This document shows positions 1 through 9,771 of a stretch of 64,000 nt of DNA, one piece after another. Origin of the DNA: Lotus japonicus (Eukaryota; Streptophyta; Magnoliopsida; Fabales; Fabaceae). The stretch is from positions 31,439,158-31,503,157 of the forward strand of contig NC_080042.1 in assembly GCF_012489685.1 (NCBI RefSeq). The letters run 5' to 3'. The stretch's first letter is position 1. Each line of letters opens with the position of its first letter. The translations under genes and the position numbers were made by a program. The notes beneath the pieces are model-generated. The model was not told the DNA's origin. It did not search any database and saw only the letters and a program-made list of their open reading frames with translations.

Positions 1-61
1 CAAAATCATTGTTCATCTTCTTCTTCCTTGTTAAGAAGAAACTCTTCTCTGATTTCTTTGA
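1..61 (+). repeat. End of 5' LTR of the Ty1/copia element
   Basis: The first 61 bases match the end of the LTR found at 5712-5957; both finish in GATTTCTTTGA. The 3' copy lacks about 14 bases (CTTGTTAAGAAGA region) present here, so the two LTRs have diverged. The rest of this LTR and its left flank lie outside the window. Confidence 0.85.
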
Positions 62-73
62 TGGTATCAGAGC
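62..73 (+). other. Primer binding site of the copia element
   Basis: TGGTATCAGAGC directly follows the LTR. It is the standard plant LTR-retrotransposon site that pairs with the 3' end of initiator tRNA-Met. Confidence 0.9.
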
Positions 74-110
74 CCTAACCAGGGTTCTGCCATCACCAAC
101 TTCCGCAGCT

Positions 111-605
111 ATGGTGCGTCAAGCACAGATCAACAACAACAATGGCAATCCACAACAGCATGTGGTATTGGAACCAGCACAGAACCCGATTTCGCCCTAC
201 TACATCCATTCCGGAGAAAATCCCTCTGCAACAATGGTGTCACCTCCTCTCAATGGGAGAAACTACAATTCTTGGGCACGGTCAATGAAGCGTGCGTTGG
301 TTGCGAAGAACAAATTCAAGTTCATCAATGGTGAGATTCCAGTTGCAGTGCCAGGAGATGCAAACTATGAGGCTTGGGATCGATGCAATAGCTTAATCCA
401 TTCTTGGATTCTCAATTCGGTAACTTCTTCCATAGCTAATAGCATAGTGTTTGTTGAAAATGCATGTGATGCCTGGAAGGATCTGCGTGATAGGTTTTCA
501 CAGGGAGATTTAGTTCGAATTGCAGAATTACAGAATGAAATAAGTAATTTGAAACAAAATACACTTTCTGTCAAGATGGATCAAGCATTATGTTTGTTAT
601 GCTGA
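111..605 (+). pseudogene. copia gag, N-terminal half (truncated)
   Basis: The frame is open from upstream, but the ATG at 111 suits a gag start because it lies after the primer site. The protein starts with an Asn/Gln-rich leader, then shows the copia gag core: a LNGRNYNSWARSM block, the EIPVAVPGDANYEAWDRCNS block and VRIAELQNEISNLKQNTLSV (UBN2/DUF4219 type). Gag likeness stops at about 572, where a TDYF or TEYF-like block should follow. The last 10 or so residues are unrelated and end in a stop. The rest of gag resumes at about 1886, so the two parts were once continuous. Gag would form the cytoplasmic particle that packages element RNA. Confidence 0.8.
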
Positions 606-799
606 ATGAGTTCTGTTTAGAGGATAAGAGAAGGCTGCCAGTTTATGAGTACATGATATGGATTGAGACTTGAGAGCTGCGGACTATGAAGATTGCTACT
701 GCTTATATACTGAATTTGATTTTCATCATTACAGTTTTTGTTTAGTTATATTTTCAAGCTGGATGTACTACTAAATACCACTTCCATCTTGCGGGGGGA

Positions 800-1017
800 T
801 ATTAGAAATATAAGAATCACATTTAGTGATTAGGAATAGTTAGTTGATAGTTTGTTAGTAGTGAAATAGTTAGTTAGGAAGTTGTGCTATAAATAGCATA
901 CTCATTGTATTTTTCTATTATCAATTTTAATAATGAATGAATATTGGAATCAATTTTCCTATTCTCCCTTTTGCTATGTTTGGGATCCCATTGAAGAAAT
1001 CCATGTGATTTCTAACA
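800..1017 (+). repeat. Single LTR of the inserted copia remnant
   Basis: It runs from TATTAGAAA to TTTCTAACA. These are inverted copies apart from the second base (TA for the expected TG), and the right end is directly followed by TGGTATCAGAGC. CTATAAATAG at about 889-898 can serve as the TATA box of the LTR promoter. Length is 218 bp, small but usual for copia. Confidence 0.7.
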
Positions 1018-1029
1018 TGGTATCAGAGC
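1018..1029 (+). other. Primer binding site of the inserted copia remnant
   Basis: TGGTATCAGAGC abuts the LTR end CTAACA with no spacer, as is usual for copia. Confidence 0.8.
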
Positions 1030-1037
1030 TCCAATGG

Positions 1038-1862
1038 AGCTTACCACCTCTTCCGCTGCCGTCGTCGCCGAGTTACGAGCGCTTCCTCCGACCTGCTCGA
1101 CGTGGCTTCAAGCGCTGCCGCCGCAGCACCACTGCGAAATTATCTTCCTTCGATTTCTCTGATTTGATCGCTGATATTGGAGACATTGCTGCAGTTTCAT
1201 CTTCTCCTTCATCGTTCCCTGATTCGATGGTGGTTTCTGATTCTCTAATGGTGCAAGAATCATTCGTGAAGGTTGAAGATGAGGATTCTATCTTGCATCC
1301 TCCAGTTCCTCCTTCCCCTGCGTGTTTTGATGCTGCCATGGATGAAACTATTTCTGAGAAGATTCTTGATCATTTTCCTGTTTCTTTCTTCGCCGATCGA
1401 GAAATCAAGATTCCGGCATGGAAACCGGCGATTGATCCGTTCGTTTTTGGAACTTTTAGCAAGGGTTACTTCGTTTCTTCTTCGCTGCTGGATTCATCAT
1501 CAGGTCCAGATTCATCTTCGTCTTCGGCATCCTATGAATCGTCTTGTTCGTGTTCGTCGTTGAGTAGTTTGGTGAGACGTTTGCCTCTGGCAGTTCGCGA
1601 TGCTACTACAACTTCCAATTCTGGTTCTTCGTCCTTCTCTGATTCAACAATGGATGAAGCCGTGCCTGAGAAAATTATTGAATCTTCCTCTTCATCAATT
1701 TCTGTCGTGGAAGAAGCCATTGCTTCTGATTCAGTGTCAACCACTGATCTTGGTGTAGCATCTTCCCTTACTTCGCATCTTTCGCTCTTTGCCGATCAAG
1801 ATGTTCAATTGCTGGCGTGGAAACCAGCCACCAATGCTTATGTTTTTGGAAATTTCCAGTGA
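1038..1862 (+). CDS. Unknown Ser-rich ORF after the copia primer site
   Basis: The frame is open from 933 (309 residues), but 933-1029 is LTR and primer site, so only the part after about 1030 can be body sequence. I do not recognise the protein. It is Ser/Asp/Glu-rich with no membrane segment or zinc motif. It holds a two-fold repeat: a block with F-x-DS, M-DE, EKI, then FAD followed by AWKPA and VFG-x-F occurs at about 1320-1460 and again at about 1640-1860. It does not look like gag. It could be a captured host fragment, a lineage-specific element ORF, or a shifted reading of old gag. An alternative ATG at 1038 in another frame gives only about 42 codons. The start is uncertain. Confidence 0.35.
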   Translation, partial: SLPPLPLPSSPSYERFLRPARRGFKRCRRSTTAKLSSFDFSDLIADIGDIAAVSSSPSSFPDSMVVSDSLMVQESFVKVEDEDSILHPPVPPSPACFDAAMDETISEKILDHFPVSFFADREIKIPAWKPAIDPFVFGTFSKGYFVSSSLLDSSSGPDSSSSSASYESSCSCSSLSSLVRRLPLAVRDATTTSNSGSSSFSDSTMDEAVPEKIIESSSSSISVVEEAIASDSVSTTDLGVASSLTSHLSLFADQDVQLLAWKPATNAYVFGNFQ

Positions 1863-1891
1863 GGGTGTGATCAAGTTCTTCTCTGCAAATC

Positions 1892-4800
1892 TTGATGTCA
1901 AATCCTTTGCCTTCTATAGCTAAGGTTGTGTCTATAGCTATGCAGCATGAGAGACAATTCGAAACTGAAGATAATGATGATTCTAAAGCATTGGTTAATG
2001 CAGCAGAAGGGAAAAAGTCTTATGGTAAAGGAAAAGCTTCAAGCTCAGGTTCTGGTTCTGGCCATAATGGCTTCAATAAGTCCAGTTCTAGTTACAAGAA
2101 TGCAGGAAAATACTGTACTCATTGCAAGAAGTCAGGGCATACTGTAGAAGTTTGTTATAGACTTCATGGTTATCCAACCACTTTCAAGCCTAAAGCTGGT
2201 TATAATAATGTTAGTCATGCTAACAATGCTTCTAGAGGTTATGACTCTGCAGATGATGCAGATGACAGTTCAGTTGTGCACAAAGACAATGTAGATCTTT
2301 TTACAGCTGATCAATACGAGAGAATCATGGCAATGATTCAACAAGCAACAGTTTCACAGAAGAATAGTGATCCAAAGAGTGCTTCAGTCAACCATGTGAT
2401 CAGATCCAGAATTTCTGAGGCAGAAACATCAGGATATGGTAAGCATTCAGCCTTATCTTGTTCACAAAGATATAATACCAAAGATTGGATTATTGACTCT
2501 GGAGCTAGTGATCACATATGCTTTGACAGATTGAGTTTTAACACATTGAGTAGAATAAAACCTATTACAGTTAAATTACCCAATGGTGCATCTATACAGA
2601 CTAGTTATGCTGGCACAGTTAAGCTTACTGATTTGATTCTGCTCACACATGTGTTGTTTGTGCCTGAATTTACATACAACTTGATATCAGTTCATAAGTT
2701 AGCCAAAGAAAATGTCTGTGAAGTAATCTTTGGTGAAATTACTTGTTTTGTTCAGGATGTTCAAACCAAGAGGAGGATTGGTTTGGGTAGCTTACAAGAA
2801 GATGAGTTGTACCATTTGGTTGTGACTAGTCCTTCTAGTATTTGTTTTTCTGTAAAAAATGTACATACTGAAATAAATGGTTCAGGACAAGTGATTCCTG
2901 CTAGTGCATTGTGGCACTTTAGGCTAGGACACTTGTCACATGATAGGATTCATGCCTTAAATGCAATGTATTCAGCTATTACTGTAAATAAATCACTTGT
3001 ATGTGATATTTGTCATTTGGCAAAACAAAAGAAGAAAATGTTTTCAGACAGTTTACATAATGCAAAAGATTGTTTTGATCTTGTCCATATGGATATTTGG
3101 GGACCAATTGCTATTCCTTCTGTACATAATCATAAATACTTTTTAACTGTCCTGGATGATCATAGTAGATTTGTATGGATAGTGTTGCTCAAGAGTAAGG
3201 CAGAGGTTCAACAACAAGTTAAGAATTTTGTTGCCTTGGTCCAAACACAGTTTGGTAAAACTGTTAAGACAGTCAGAAGTGATAATGGGCCAGAGTTCAT
3301 TTTACCAGCCTTTTATTCTGCTCAGGGCATTGTTCATCAGAGAAGTTGTGTTTATACCCCTCAGCAGAATGGGAGGGTGGAGCGAAAGCATCAGCACATA
3401 CTTAATATAGCTAGGGCTTTGCTTTATCAATTCAATTTGCCTAAGAAGATGTGGAGTTATGCAGTTTTACATGCAGTTTATCTTATGAATAGAATACCAA
3501 GTAAAGTGTTGAATAATAAGTCACCTCATGATTTACTCTTTGGAGAGAAAGCAGATTTGCAGTTACTTAAAGTCTTTGGTTCATTATGCTTTGCTAGCAC
3601 TCAGGATTTCAACAGGTCAAAGTTAGAACCAAGAGCCAGAAAATGTGTCTTTTTGGGTTTTAAGCAAGGGGTCAAAGGTTATGTACTGTTAGATTTAAAT
3701 TCTCATGAAATCTTTATTTCTAGAGATGTGGTTTTTCATGAATGTGTTCTACCTTATAAGAGTTCAACATCACAGCCCTGGACTTGCTTAGAATTACAAG
3801 AGCAGAGTAAAGATACAGCTGGTATTATTAGTTCTGATTCTTCAGAAGAGGTTCTTGAGACTAGAAGTTCTGTTCCAGTTACTGATCCAGAGCCAATAAC
3901 TTCATCCCAGACTGAGGAGTTGACTTCTTTATCATCTCAGCAAGTTGTTTTACATGCTAAAGATACAGAAGAAAATAGTGCTGAAGATGCATCTAATCTC
4001 AGAAGGTCAACTAGAGCTGTAAAAAGGCCAACTTATTTGCAAGGATTTCAATACAACTCACTACCTACTAGAAGTAGCACAGCTCATAGTATTTCTCATC
4101 ACTACTCTCATGACAAGTTATCTTCTGCACATCAATCTTATGTCTGTAATATGACTGCAGATCAAGAACCAACGACTTTTGCAGAAGCAAGTAAACATTC
4201 ACAGTGGCAAGAGGCAATGCAAGCAGAAATTACAGCATTAGAGAAGAATGGAACTTGGAAGCTTGTAGATTTACCTCAGGGAGTGAAGCCTATAGGTAGC
4301 AAGTGGGTTTACAGAATTAAGAGGAATGCAGATGGTAGCCTTGCTAGATATAAAGCAAGATTAGTAGCAAAAGGGTATAATCAAGTGGAAGGCTTGGATT
4401 ATTTTGATACTTTCTCCCCTATAGCAAAGCTTACCACTGTTAGAGTTATCTTAGCTCTAGCTGCTGCACAAAACTGGCATTTGCATCAATTAGATGTAGA
4501 TAATGCTTTCCTACATGGTACTCTTGATGAAGATGTTTATATGAGTGTACCAGTCGGAGTGTCCTCTACAAAGCCTAATCAAGTCTGCAAGTTACAGAAA
4601 TCATTATATGGGCTGAAACAAGCAAGTAGGAAGTGGTATGAAAAATTGTCTTTTCATCTCAAGGGACTTGGTTACATGCAAACAGCTTCAGATCACTCCC
4701 TATTTGTGAAATTTCAAGGTGCTCATTTTACTGGACTCCTTGTTTATGTGGATGATGTGATTTTATTTGGAAATTATCTTGCTGAGTTTCAAACAGTGAA

Positions 4801-5704
4801 AGATTCATTACAGCAAGCTTTTGGTATTAAGGATCTAGGGATTTTGAAGTATTTCCTTGGTTTGGAAGTAGCTCATTCTTCTTTGGGAATTTCTCTTTGT
4901 CAAAGAAAATATTGTTTAGATCTTTTACAAGAAACTGGCACATTAGGTAGCAAACCAGTTTCCACTCCAATGGATCCAGGATCTAAATTAGCACATGATC
5001 AGGGTGAACCTTCTACAGATGCAGTTGCATATAGAAGATTAGTAGGGAGATTACTCTATCTTACTACTACAAGACCCAATATTTCATATGCTACCCAACA
5101 ACTGAGTCAGTTCATGAGTAATCCCATGGATATTCATCACAAGGCAGCATTAAGGGTTCTGAGGTTTTTGAAAGCATCCCCTGGTTTAGGTCTCTTCTTT
5201 CCTAGGAGTACTCCTATCACTATTCAAGGGTATTCAGATGCTGATTGGGCAGGCTGCTCAGATACACGCAGGTCAATTTCAGGATATTGTTTTTACCTTG
5301 GTGGTTCTTTAGTTTCATGGAAAGCCAAGAAGCAAACCACAGTTTCTCGCTCCTCAAGTGAAGCTGAATATAGAGCTTTGGCCTATGCTACTTGTGAACT
5401 ACAATGGTTACTTTATCTACTTCAGGACTTGCAGATTGTTTGTGCAAAGACCCCAGTTTTATTTTGTGACAATCAAAGTGCATTGTATATTGCAGCCAAT
5501 CCTGTCTTTCATGAGAGGACAAAACATCTAGAGATTGATTGTCATGTTGTGAGAGAGAAGTTGCAAGCTGGAGTGCTTAAGCTCTTGCCCATTCCTACTG
5601 CTCTTCAAGTAGCTGATATCTTCACTAAATCACTTCAGCCACGAGTCTTCCAAGGGTTTGTTGCCAAATTAGGCATGGTCAACATCTTTCGCTCTTCAGC
5701 TTGA
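1892..5704 (+). CDS. copia gag C-terminus and pol polyprotein (PR-INT-RT-RH)
   Basis: A single open frame of 1270 residues. In order: a gag tail with a CCHC zinc knuckle (CTHCKKSGHTVEVC, about residues 74-87); protease with the DSGAS active site (about 202); GAG-pre-integrase with LWHFRLGHLS (about 345); integrase with catalytic Asp in HMDIWGP, Asp in SDNGPEF and Glu in GRVERK; reverse transcriptase with YVDD (about 952-955); RNase H with SDADWAG and the Glu in SSSEAEYRAL; and a C-terminal ADIFTKSL block. This is the Ty1/copia order (integrase before RT). No internal stop or frameshift is seen, so the enzymes may be sound although gag is broken. The listed start Met is only the first ATG after the insertion; the native frame came from gag. 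Confidence 0.9.
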   Translation: MMSNPLPSIAKVVSIAMQHERQFETEDNDDSKALVNAAEGKKSYGKGKASSSGSGSGHNGFNKSSSSYKNAGKYCTHCKKSGHTVEVCYRLHGYPTTFKPKAGYNNVSHANNASRGYDSADDADDSSVVHKDNVDLFTADQYERIMAMIQQATVSQKNSDPKSASVNHVIRSRISEAETSGYGKHSALSCSQRYNTKDWIIDSGASDHICFDRLSFNTLSRIKPITVKLPNGASIQTSYAGTVKLTDLILLTHVLFVPEFTYNLISVHKLAKENVCEVIFGEITCFVQDVQTKRRIGLGSLQEDELYHLVVTSPSSICFSVKNVHTEINGSGQVIPASALWHFRLGHLSHDRIHALNAMYSAITVNKSLVCDICHLAKQKKKMFSDSLHNAKDCFDLVHMDIWGPIAIPSVHNHKYFLTVLDDHSRFVWIVLLKSKAEVQQQVKNFVALVQTQFGKTVKTVRSDNGPEFILPAFYSAQGIVHQRSCVYTPQQNGRVERKHQHILNIARALLYQFNLPKKMWSYAVLHAVYLMNRIPSKVLNNKSPHDLLFGEKADLQLLKVFGSLCFASTQDFNRSKLEPRARKCVFLGFKQGVKGYVLLDLNSHEIFISRDVVFHECVLPYKSSTSQPWTCLELQEQSKDTAGIISSDSSEEVLETRSSVPVTDPEPITSSQTEELTSLSSQQVVLHAKDTEENSAEDASNLRRSTRAVKRPTYLQGFQYNSLPTRSSTAHSISHHYSHDKLSSAHQSYVCNMTADQEPTTFAEASKHSQWQEAMQAEITALEKNGTWKLVDLPQGVKPIGSKWVYRIKRNADGSLARYKARLVAKGYNQVEGLDYFDTFSPIAKLTTVRVILALAAAQNWHLHQLDVDNAFLHGTLDEDVYMSVPVGVSSTKPNQVCKLQKSLYGLKQASRKWYEKLSFHLKGLGYMQTASDHSLFVKFQGAHFTGLLVYVDDVILFGNYLAEFQTVKDSLQQAFGIKDLGILKYFLGLEVAHSSLGISLCQRKYCLDLLQETGTLGSKPVSTPMDPGSKLAHDQGEPSTDAVAYRRLVGRLLYLTTTRPNISYATQQLSQFMSNPMDIHHKAALRVLRFLKASPGLGLFFPRSTPITIQGYSDADWAGCSDTRRSISGYCFYLGGSLVSWKAKKQTTVSRSSSEAEYRALAYATCELQWLLYLLQDLQIVCAKTPVLFCDNQSALYIAANPVFHERTKHLEIDCHVVREKLQAGVLKLLPIPTALQVADIFTKSLQPRVFQGFVAKLGMVNIFRSSA

Positions 5705-5711
5705 GGGAGGG

Positions 5712-5957
5712 TGTAAAAGATCAAGGGTCAGAATTGAACTACAGTAGTTAGTGAGGACCTTATTGTAATATGTAGAAGTTAGTTAAAATGTCAGTTAGCA
5801 TTCTGTTAGATACAGCTGGCAATTAGGTAGATACAGCTGGCAATTAGTTAGAAGCTAATCATAGTATAAATAGCTTCATCTCTTGTATCTTCGATAATTG
5901 ATTGAATAATCAAAATCACTGTTCATCTTCTTCTTCACTCTTCTATGATTTCTTTGA
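5712..5957 (+). repeat. 3' LTR of the copia element
   Basis: It starts TGTAAAAGA after the purine tract and ends TTCTTTGA, 246 bp. The end is GA rather than the canonical CA in both LTRs. A TATA-like TATAAATAGC lies at about 5864-5873, so transcription started here would run straight into the ERF ORF. TAGATACAGCTGGCAATTAG occurs twice in tandem in U3 (about 5808-5846). Confidence 0.85.
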
Positions 5958-5966
5958 AAAATCAAC

Positions 5967-6805
5967 ATGAACAGCAACAATGTTGTTGAGGTTCACAACA
6001 AGAAGAGGGTTTCAACCCAGAACCCTTCAACAAGGAGGCAACCCTCTTGCAAATACAGAGGTGTTCGACAGAGGAAGTGGGGGAAATGGGCTGCAGAGAT
6101 TCGTGACCCGTTCAAAGGTGCCCGTCTCTGGTTAGGCACTTACAACACTGCTGAAGAGGCTTCTCAAGCCTATGAGAACAAGAGGCTCGAATTTGAAGCC
6201 ATGGCAAAGGCTCTTGTACCCAACAATGGTCGGTCTTCTGTTAAGGGTTCTGCTTCAAACTCTTCCTCTTCTGCTGCTGTAGGTGCTGTCAGTGCTGCTG
6301 CTCCTGCTGCTGAAGGTTCTGCATCAGAGAAATCATCTTCTGGTGCTGATGTTTCTGATAGCATGTTCTCACACCCATCACCTTCCTCTGTGCTTGATGT
6401 GGATGCCTCAGCTAACAATTTGATTGAGAATGGTGATAGTTCTAGTAATGAAGCTTCTGATGCTGAGGCCACTGAGGCCTATGACATGGTTGCTGAATTG
6501 GCTGGTCTAGAAATACCAGACTTGAGTCTTCTGACCTTGCCTCCTTCACAACCACCAACTGTTGCTGATGCTGTTGTTCCAACTGGCTCTGAGCCAAACC
6601 CTGTGCTTGATTTTGATTTCATATTGATTGTCTAGGACAGGGCTTTGATGATGATACCAACCTTGGTGGTGGCCTTGAGGATATCCCAATATTTTGGTAT
6701 GACGACAATGAGCCTAGCCAGCTTCCTGATTTCGATTTTGGTGATTTTGATTCTGATGAGTTTGCTGGTTGTATTGAGGAACCCTTCCATATACCCTGCG
6801 CCTAA
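5967..6805 (+). pseudogene. AP2/ERF transcription factor, ERF118-like, truncated and frameshifted
   Basis: The open part (5967-6635, 222 residues) has one complete AP2 DNA-binding domain at about residues 28-85, with [19 protein letters not shown] (YRG element) and [17 protein letters not shown] (RAYD element). The RQRKWG form followed by RLEFEAMAK points to ERF group VI-L. Such nuclear proteins normally carry a long N-terminal region before the domain; here only 27 residues precede it and the copia LTR ends 9 bases before the ATG, so the N-terminus was probably cut off. At about 6610-6632 the frame shifts. In the other frame an acidic tail continues to a TAA at 6803-6805, including a PIFWYDD block and repeated DFDFGDFDSDEF, typical of an activation domain. 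Low-complexity Ser/Ala runs fill the middle. It might still be expressed from the LTR. Confidence 0.7.
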
Positions 6806-8100
6806 AGTTTTGCAGCTATTACATAGGAATAAAGATCAAGAGTAATACATAGTTATATAAGTTTAAGTTATGTTGGTTCTATTGTACTAGTTTTGTGAGA
6901 TCTCAGTAACTGCAAAGCCAGTTTCTGAGTTAGTAGTGGCGAGTTTATATTTATTTTGTTTATTGAGAGAGTATGTTGATGTTATATCAGTGCGATGTAT
7001 TAGAGAATCCTTCGGGTTTTCCTGTGCTATTAGAGTCGTCCAAGGGTTCAACCAACTATGTAATTTCGAAGTTCTATTGCGGAGTATGAAATGATCTTCA
7101 AGTTTTGCTTGCAAAAAAAAAATACTATAATTCTCAATTGTTTTATCATGTCGTATTGAATTCGTACGTAACTGATATTTTTATTTATAATTAATGAATA
7201 AATTTTGTTAACTAAGCAGTAAATAAAAAACTAAGTATAGGTGAAAGGGTTAGTACAATTTTTTTTGTCGCATTCATATCATATCTCGGGAATTTTGAAA
7301 TAAGAATATTTTGGACATTTCTCACTTTAAAGGGGATACCAATTCTAAAAGGGGGTACCAATTCCAACTCCCTAAACAAACCGCCCCCCACCCCCTCCCT
7401 CTTCTCTTTGCAAGACGGGTATGAGCACCTCCATTTTTCACCTCCACCCTATCAAACAAGAAGATAATTAATAGATATAAGTGATATGATGTGTGATGTG
7501 ACAAAAAATGCAGAGAAAGATTTAGATAAGAATTAGTGAAAATGAGATGTAAAAGAGGTGTGGAGATATCATTGTTCTTTTCTCATGAAAGGTGACACTC
7601 TCCTCAAAGTCAAGCAAGGATTTTTTATCATCTTCAATTACCTTAATTATCACACTTTCCTGCCTCTGATCAAATTTTGTGGTATTGTAAAGTTCTTAGT
7701 GTTAGAAAAACTATGTGTATTTCAAAAGTCTCACATTGTCTATGTGATGAGTCTTTATATATCAAACTTCGCATGGAGAGTTGTCCTCGCGCGCGTGAGA
7801 TTGAGTTTCGTATGGTACATGGGCCACCTTGAATAATTTATCATACCAATTATTATTGTACAGTTAAACCGACCTCCAAAACATTTTATACACTCGTAAC
7901 AAATACCAAACAATCTTTATACATGAATATTTCAACACTCTTGAAAAATAGCATCTACCATTGATGTTGTCCTGTGTGATCCACATACCACATTTTGCTT
8001 TCTTTTTCCATTGAACAAAATGGATGTCCAAGGGATCATTAACCCATTGTTCATCTTAAGCAACCTCTTTTAAACAGGTTCCAATTAATATGTATAAACC
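6806..8100. other. Intergenic, no gene seen
   Basis: The first part (to about 7110) is probably the old 3' UTR of the ERF gene. Beyond it lies AT-rich DNA. At about 7700-7800 a tract with CTCACATTGTCTATGTGATG and a TATATA box looks like a worn TRIM or LTR promoter, but no partner repeat or primer site is visible. Confidence 0.4.
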
Positions 8101-8119
8101 GTCACAATGGATGTTCTGT

Positions 8120-8510
8120 ACTAGGGAATATCTTAAGTAAGAAAGGTACACTAAGGAAACCCTAGCAGAGCACAAATAAGGACATGATGTAATAAAAAGG
8201 AAATATTCTCATTAATGATAGTAAAGTTGTCAGATACAAGGTAAAAATCTCTCTTTTATAGAGGGTGAGGTCAACATCTAGATTGTTCCTATATTTGGGC
8301 CTTTACAAACGAGGCCCAAATCCCTATGTAGATAAGACAAACCCAAAAGAATCTTCTAGCTGGCAGATGGGACCACCGGTAGAACAATAGACCTTCAGAC
8401 CTTCCATCATCGCCCGTGACCTTTGCCAGCCTTGACACGTCGCCATCTTCTATAAGTGAAATGGGCGGGCATCATATTAGGGATGCCCCGCCCAGTCCAG
8501 GTATTGACCT
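8120..8510 (-). repeat. Probable degraded LTR fragment, minus strand
   Basis: Read on the minus strand it has a TATA box CTATAAAAGAG (plus 8254-8264) followed by a leader like those of plant LTRs (GATACAAGGTA region). Upstream is a GC-rich U3 with an inverted pair GGGCGGGCATC / GATGCCCCGCCC (about 8464-8492). No second LTR or clear TSD is seen. Confidence 0.35.
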
Positions 8511-8625
8511 ATTATGTTTTTACTACTTAAAATTTATATGTGCATATATTGTCCCCACAATAAAAAAATTATTGTAAAAGTAAGACTGTGTTTAAGTTTT
8601 ATGACAATATTTCAAACAAATAATA

Positions 8626-9105
8626 CAGTAGAAACTCTTTAAATTAATAGTGTCAGGACCGGAGAAATTTATTAATTTAGAGAGTTATTAATTTATCGAT
8701 AAATTAATAATTATTAATTTAAAGAGTTTTTAAGTAATTATAATGTACATACCAAACAAAAATGCAACTTTATGATACAATACAAAAAATACAACACCTG
8801 AGCTATTGGATGCAATAAGAAAAGTTAGAGATGAGCTCCAAATAGACTTGAACTTTAAAGGAAAACAGACAACTATTGAATCATATTTCAATAGAGTGTA
8901 ATATTTTTTTTTTTAGTTTCTATGAATTATTAATTTATGATTTTCTTGGGACCGAAAATTATAAAGGGATCTCCCGAAAAATTATTATCTTATTATTTTA
9001 TCGAGTTTTTCAATTTTTTACATTGGCCCAAGTCGGGACCGGACAAATTTATTATTTTAGAGAGTTTATTAAGTTACCGAGTATTAATTTAAAGAGTTTC
9101 TACTG
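8626..9105. mobile_element. pogo/Tc1-mariner-like non-autonomous element (Lemi1-like)
   Basis: Terminal inverted repeats start CAGTAGAAACTCTTTAAATT on both ends and are flanked by TA (8624-8625 and 9106-9107), the TSD of the Tc1/mariner/pogo group. Length is 480 bp. Extra inner copies of the end motif (GGACCGGA-x-AAATTTATTA) lie at about 8655-8690 and 9036-9060. The middle (about 8790-8890) may be a transposase scrap but has no usable ORF. Confidence 0.75.
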
Positions 9106-9247
9106 TAGTTTGTTAGCAAGGGTACATCCTTGGCGTAATATCCCCTAAAAGCTTTGCTTGCACTGATTCAAACTATATGTTCAATAGTGTTTATGAATTG
9201 TGTTTTCTTTCTTAATCATTTTCTTAAGCTTTAAATGTATTTTCAAA

Positions 9248-9361
9248 GTCCCCGTAGGATAGCTTAAGTGGTAGAAGCTGGGGGACATATGGTTGGGTAG
9301 GGGGAGGTCCAATGATCAATTCCTGGCGGGTGCAATTTATCTTTCCGATGTACAAAAAAAA
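9248..9361 (+). mobile_element. tRNA-derived SINE, copy 1
   Basis: A 114-bp body with a box A-like TAGCTTAAGTGGTAGA (about 9261-9276) and a box B-like GGTCCAATGATCAATTCC (about 9305-9322), ending in a short A-run. It is flanked by a perfect 10-bp TSD TATTTTCAAA (9238-9247 and 9362-9371). A second copy lies at 40804-40916 on the other strand. Confidence 0.8.
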
Positions 9362-9771
9362 TATTTTCAAAACTCATTCGGCCGTGAAACCAATAGCAAA
9401 AATAAAAAGAAAATGACAACCACAACAAATACTACAACCAAAAATTTTATTTGAAAAATGGATTCAGAAGTCCATTTCAAGTGATTTGTACAAGAGAAGA
9501 GAGTGAATGAATAGAGAAAACTAAAGGATTGTACAACTCACTTTACAAACATGACCTACTTTTAAACATCTTTCACACCTTGCTATAAAGGAAATTATAA
9601 AGTTTGTTCATGATTATTAGTAGAAATAGAATAAACCATGTCAGATTTTTTAAGGCTTTGCTGCATCTAAATCTCAAACTTTAAATCTAGTATATTTATT
9701 GAATTTAGATTTTTTTTCTTTAAAGCTTAAGATGACCTTTTTCAGAGTATGATCTCATCTATTTATTAAAA

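Larger units (their letters stand above)
573..1885 (+). mobile_element. Second copia remnant inserted in gag, permuted order
   Basis: The insert reads: remains of a pol C-terminus (about 745-790, traces of a final Pro-Ser-Cys-Gly-Gly type ending), purine tract GCGGGGGGA, an LTR (800-1017), a primer site (1018-1029), then an ORF. A normal element has primer site - body - purine tract between two LTRs. Here one LTR has a 3' body end on its left and a 5' body start on its right. Both edges are judged only by where gag likeness stops and resumes, so they are good to about 20 bases. Confidence 0.6.
1..5957 (+). mobile_element. Ty1/copia retrotransposon, 5' end outside window
   Basis: Parts in order: 5' LTR end (1-61), tRNA-iMet primer site TGGTATCAGAGC (62-73), gag N-terminal half (111-572), an inserted foreign copia remnant (about 573-1885), the rest of gag with pol (1892-5704), a purine tract GAGGGAGGG just before the 3' LTR, and the 3' LTR (5712-5957). 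The AAAAT after the LTR (5958-5962) would be the right TSD; its partner lies outside the window. Gag is split, so the copy is not autonomous even though its pol frame is open. Confidence 0.9.

Noticed and set aside
933..1029. Start of the 309-residue frame at 933
   Set aside because: This part overlaps the LTR end and primer site, so it cannot be the native start.
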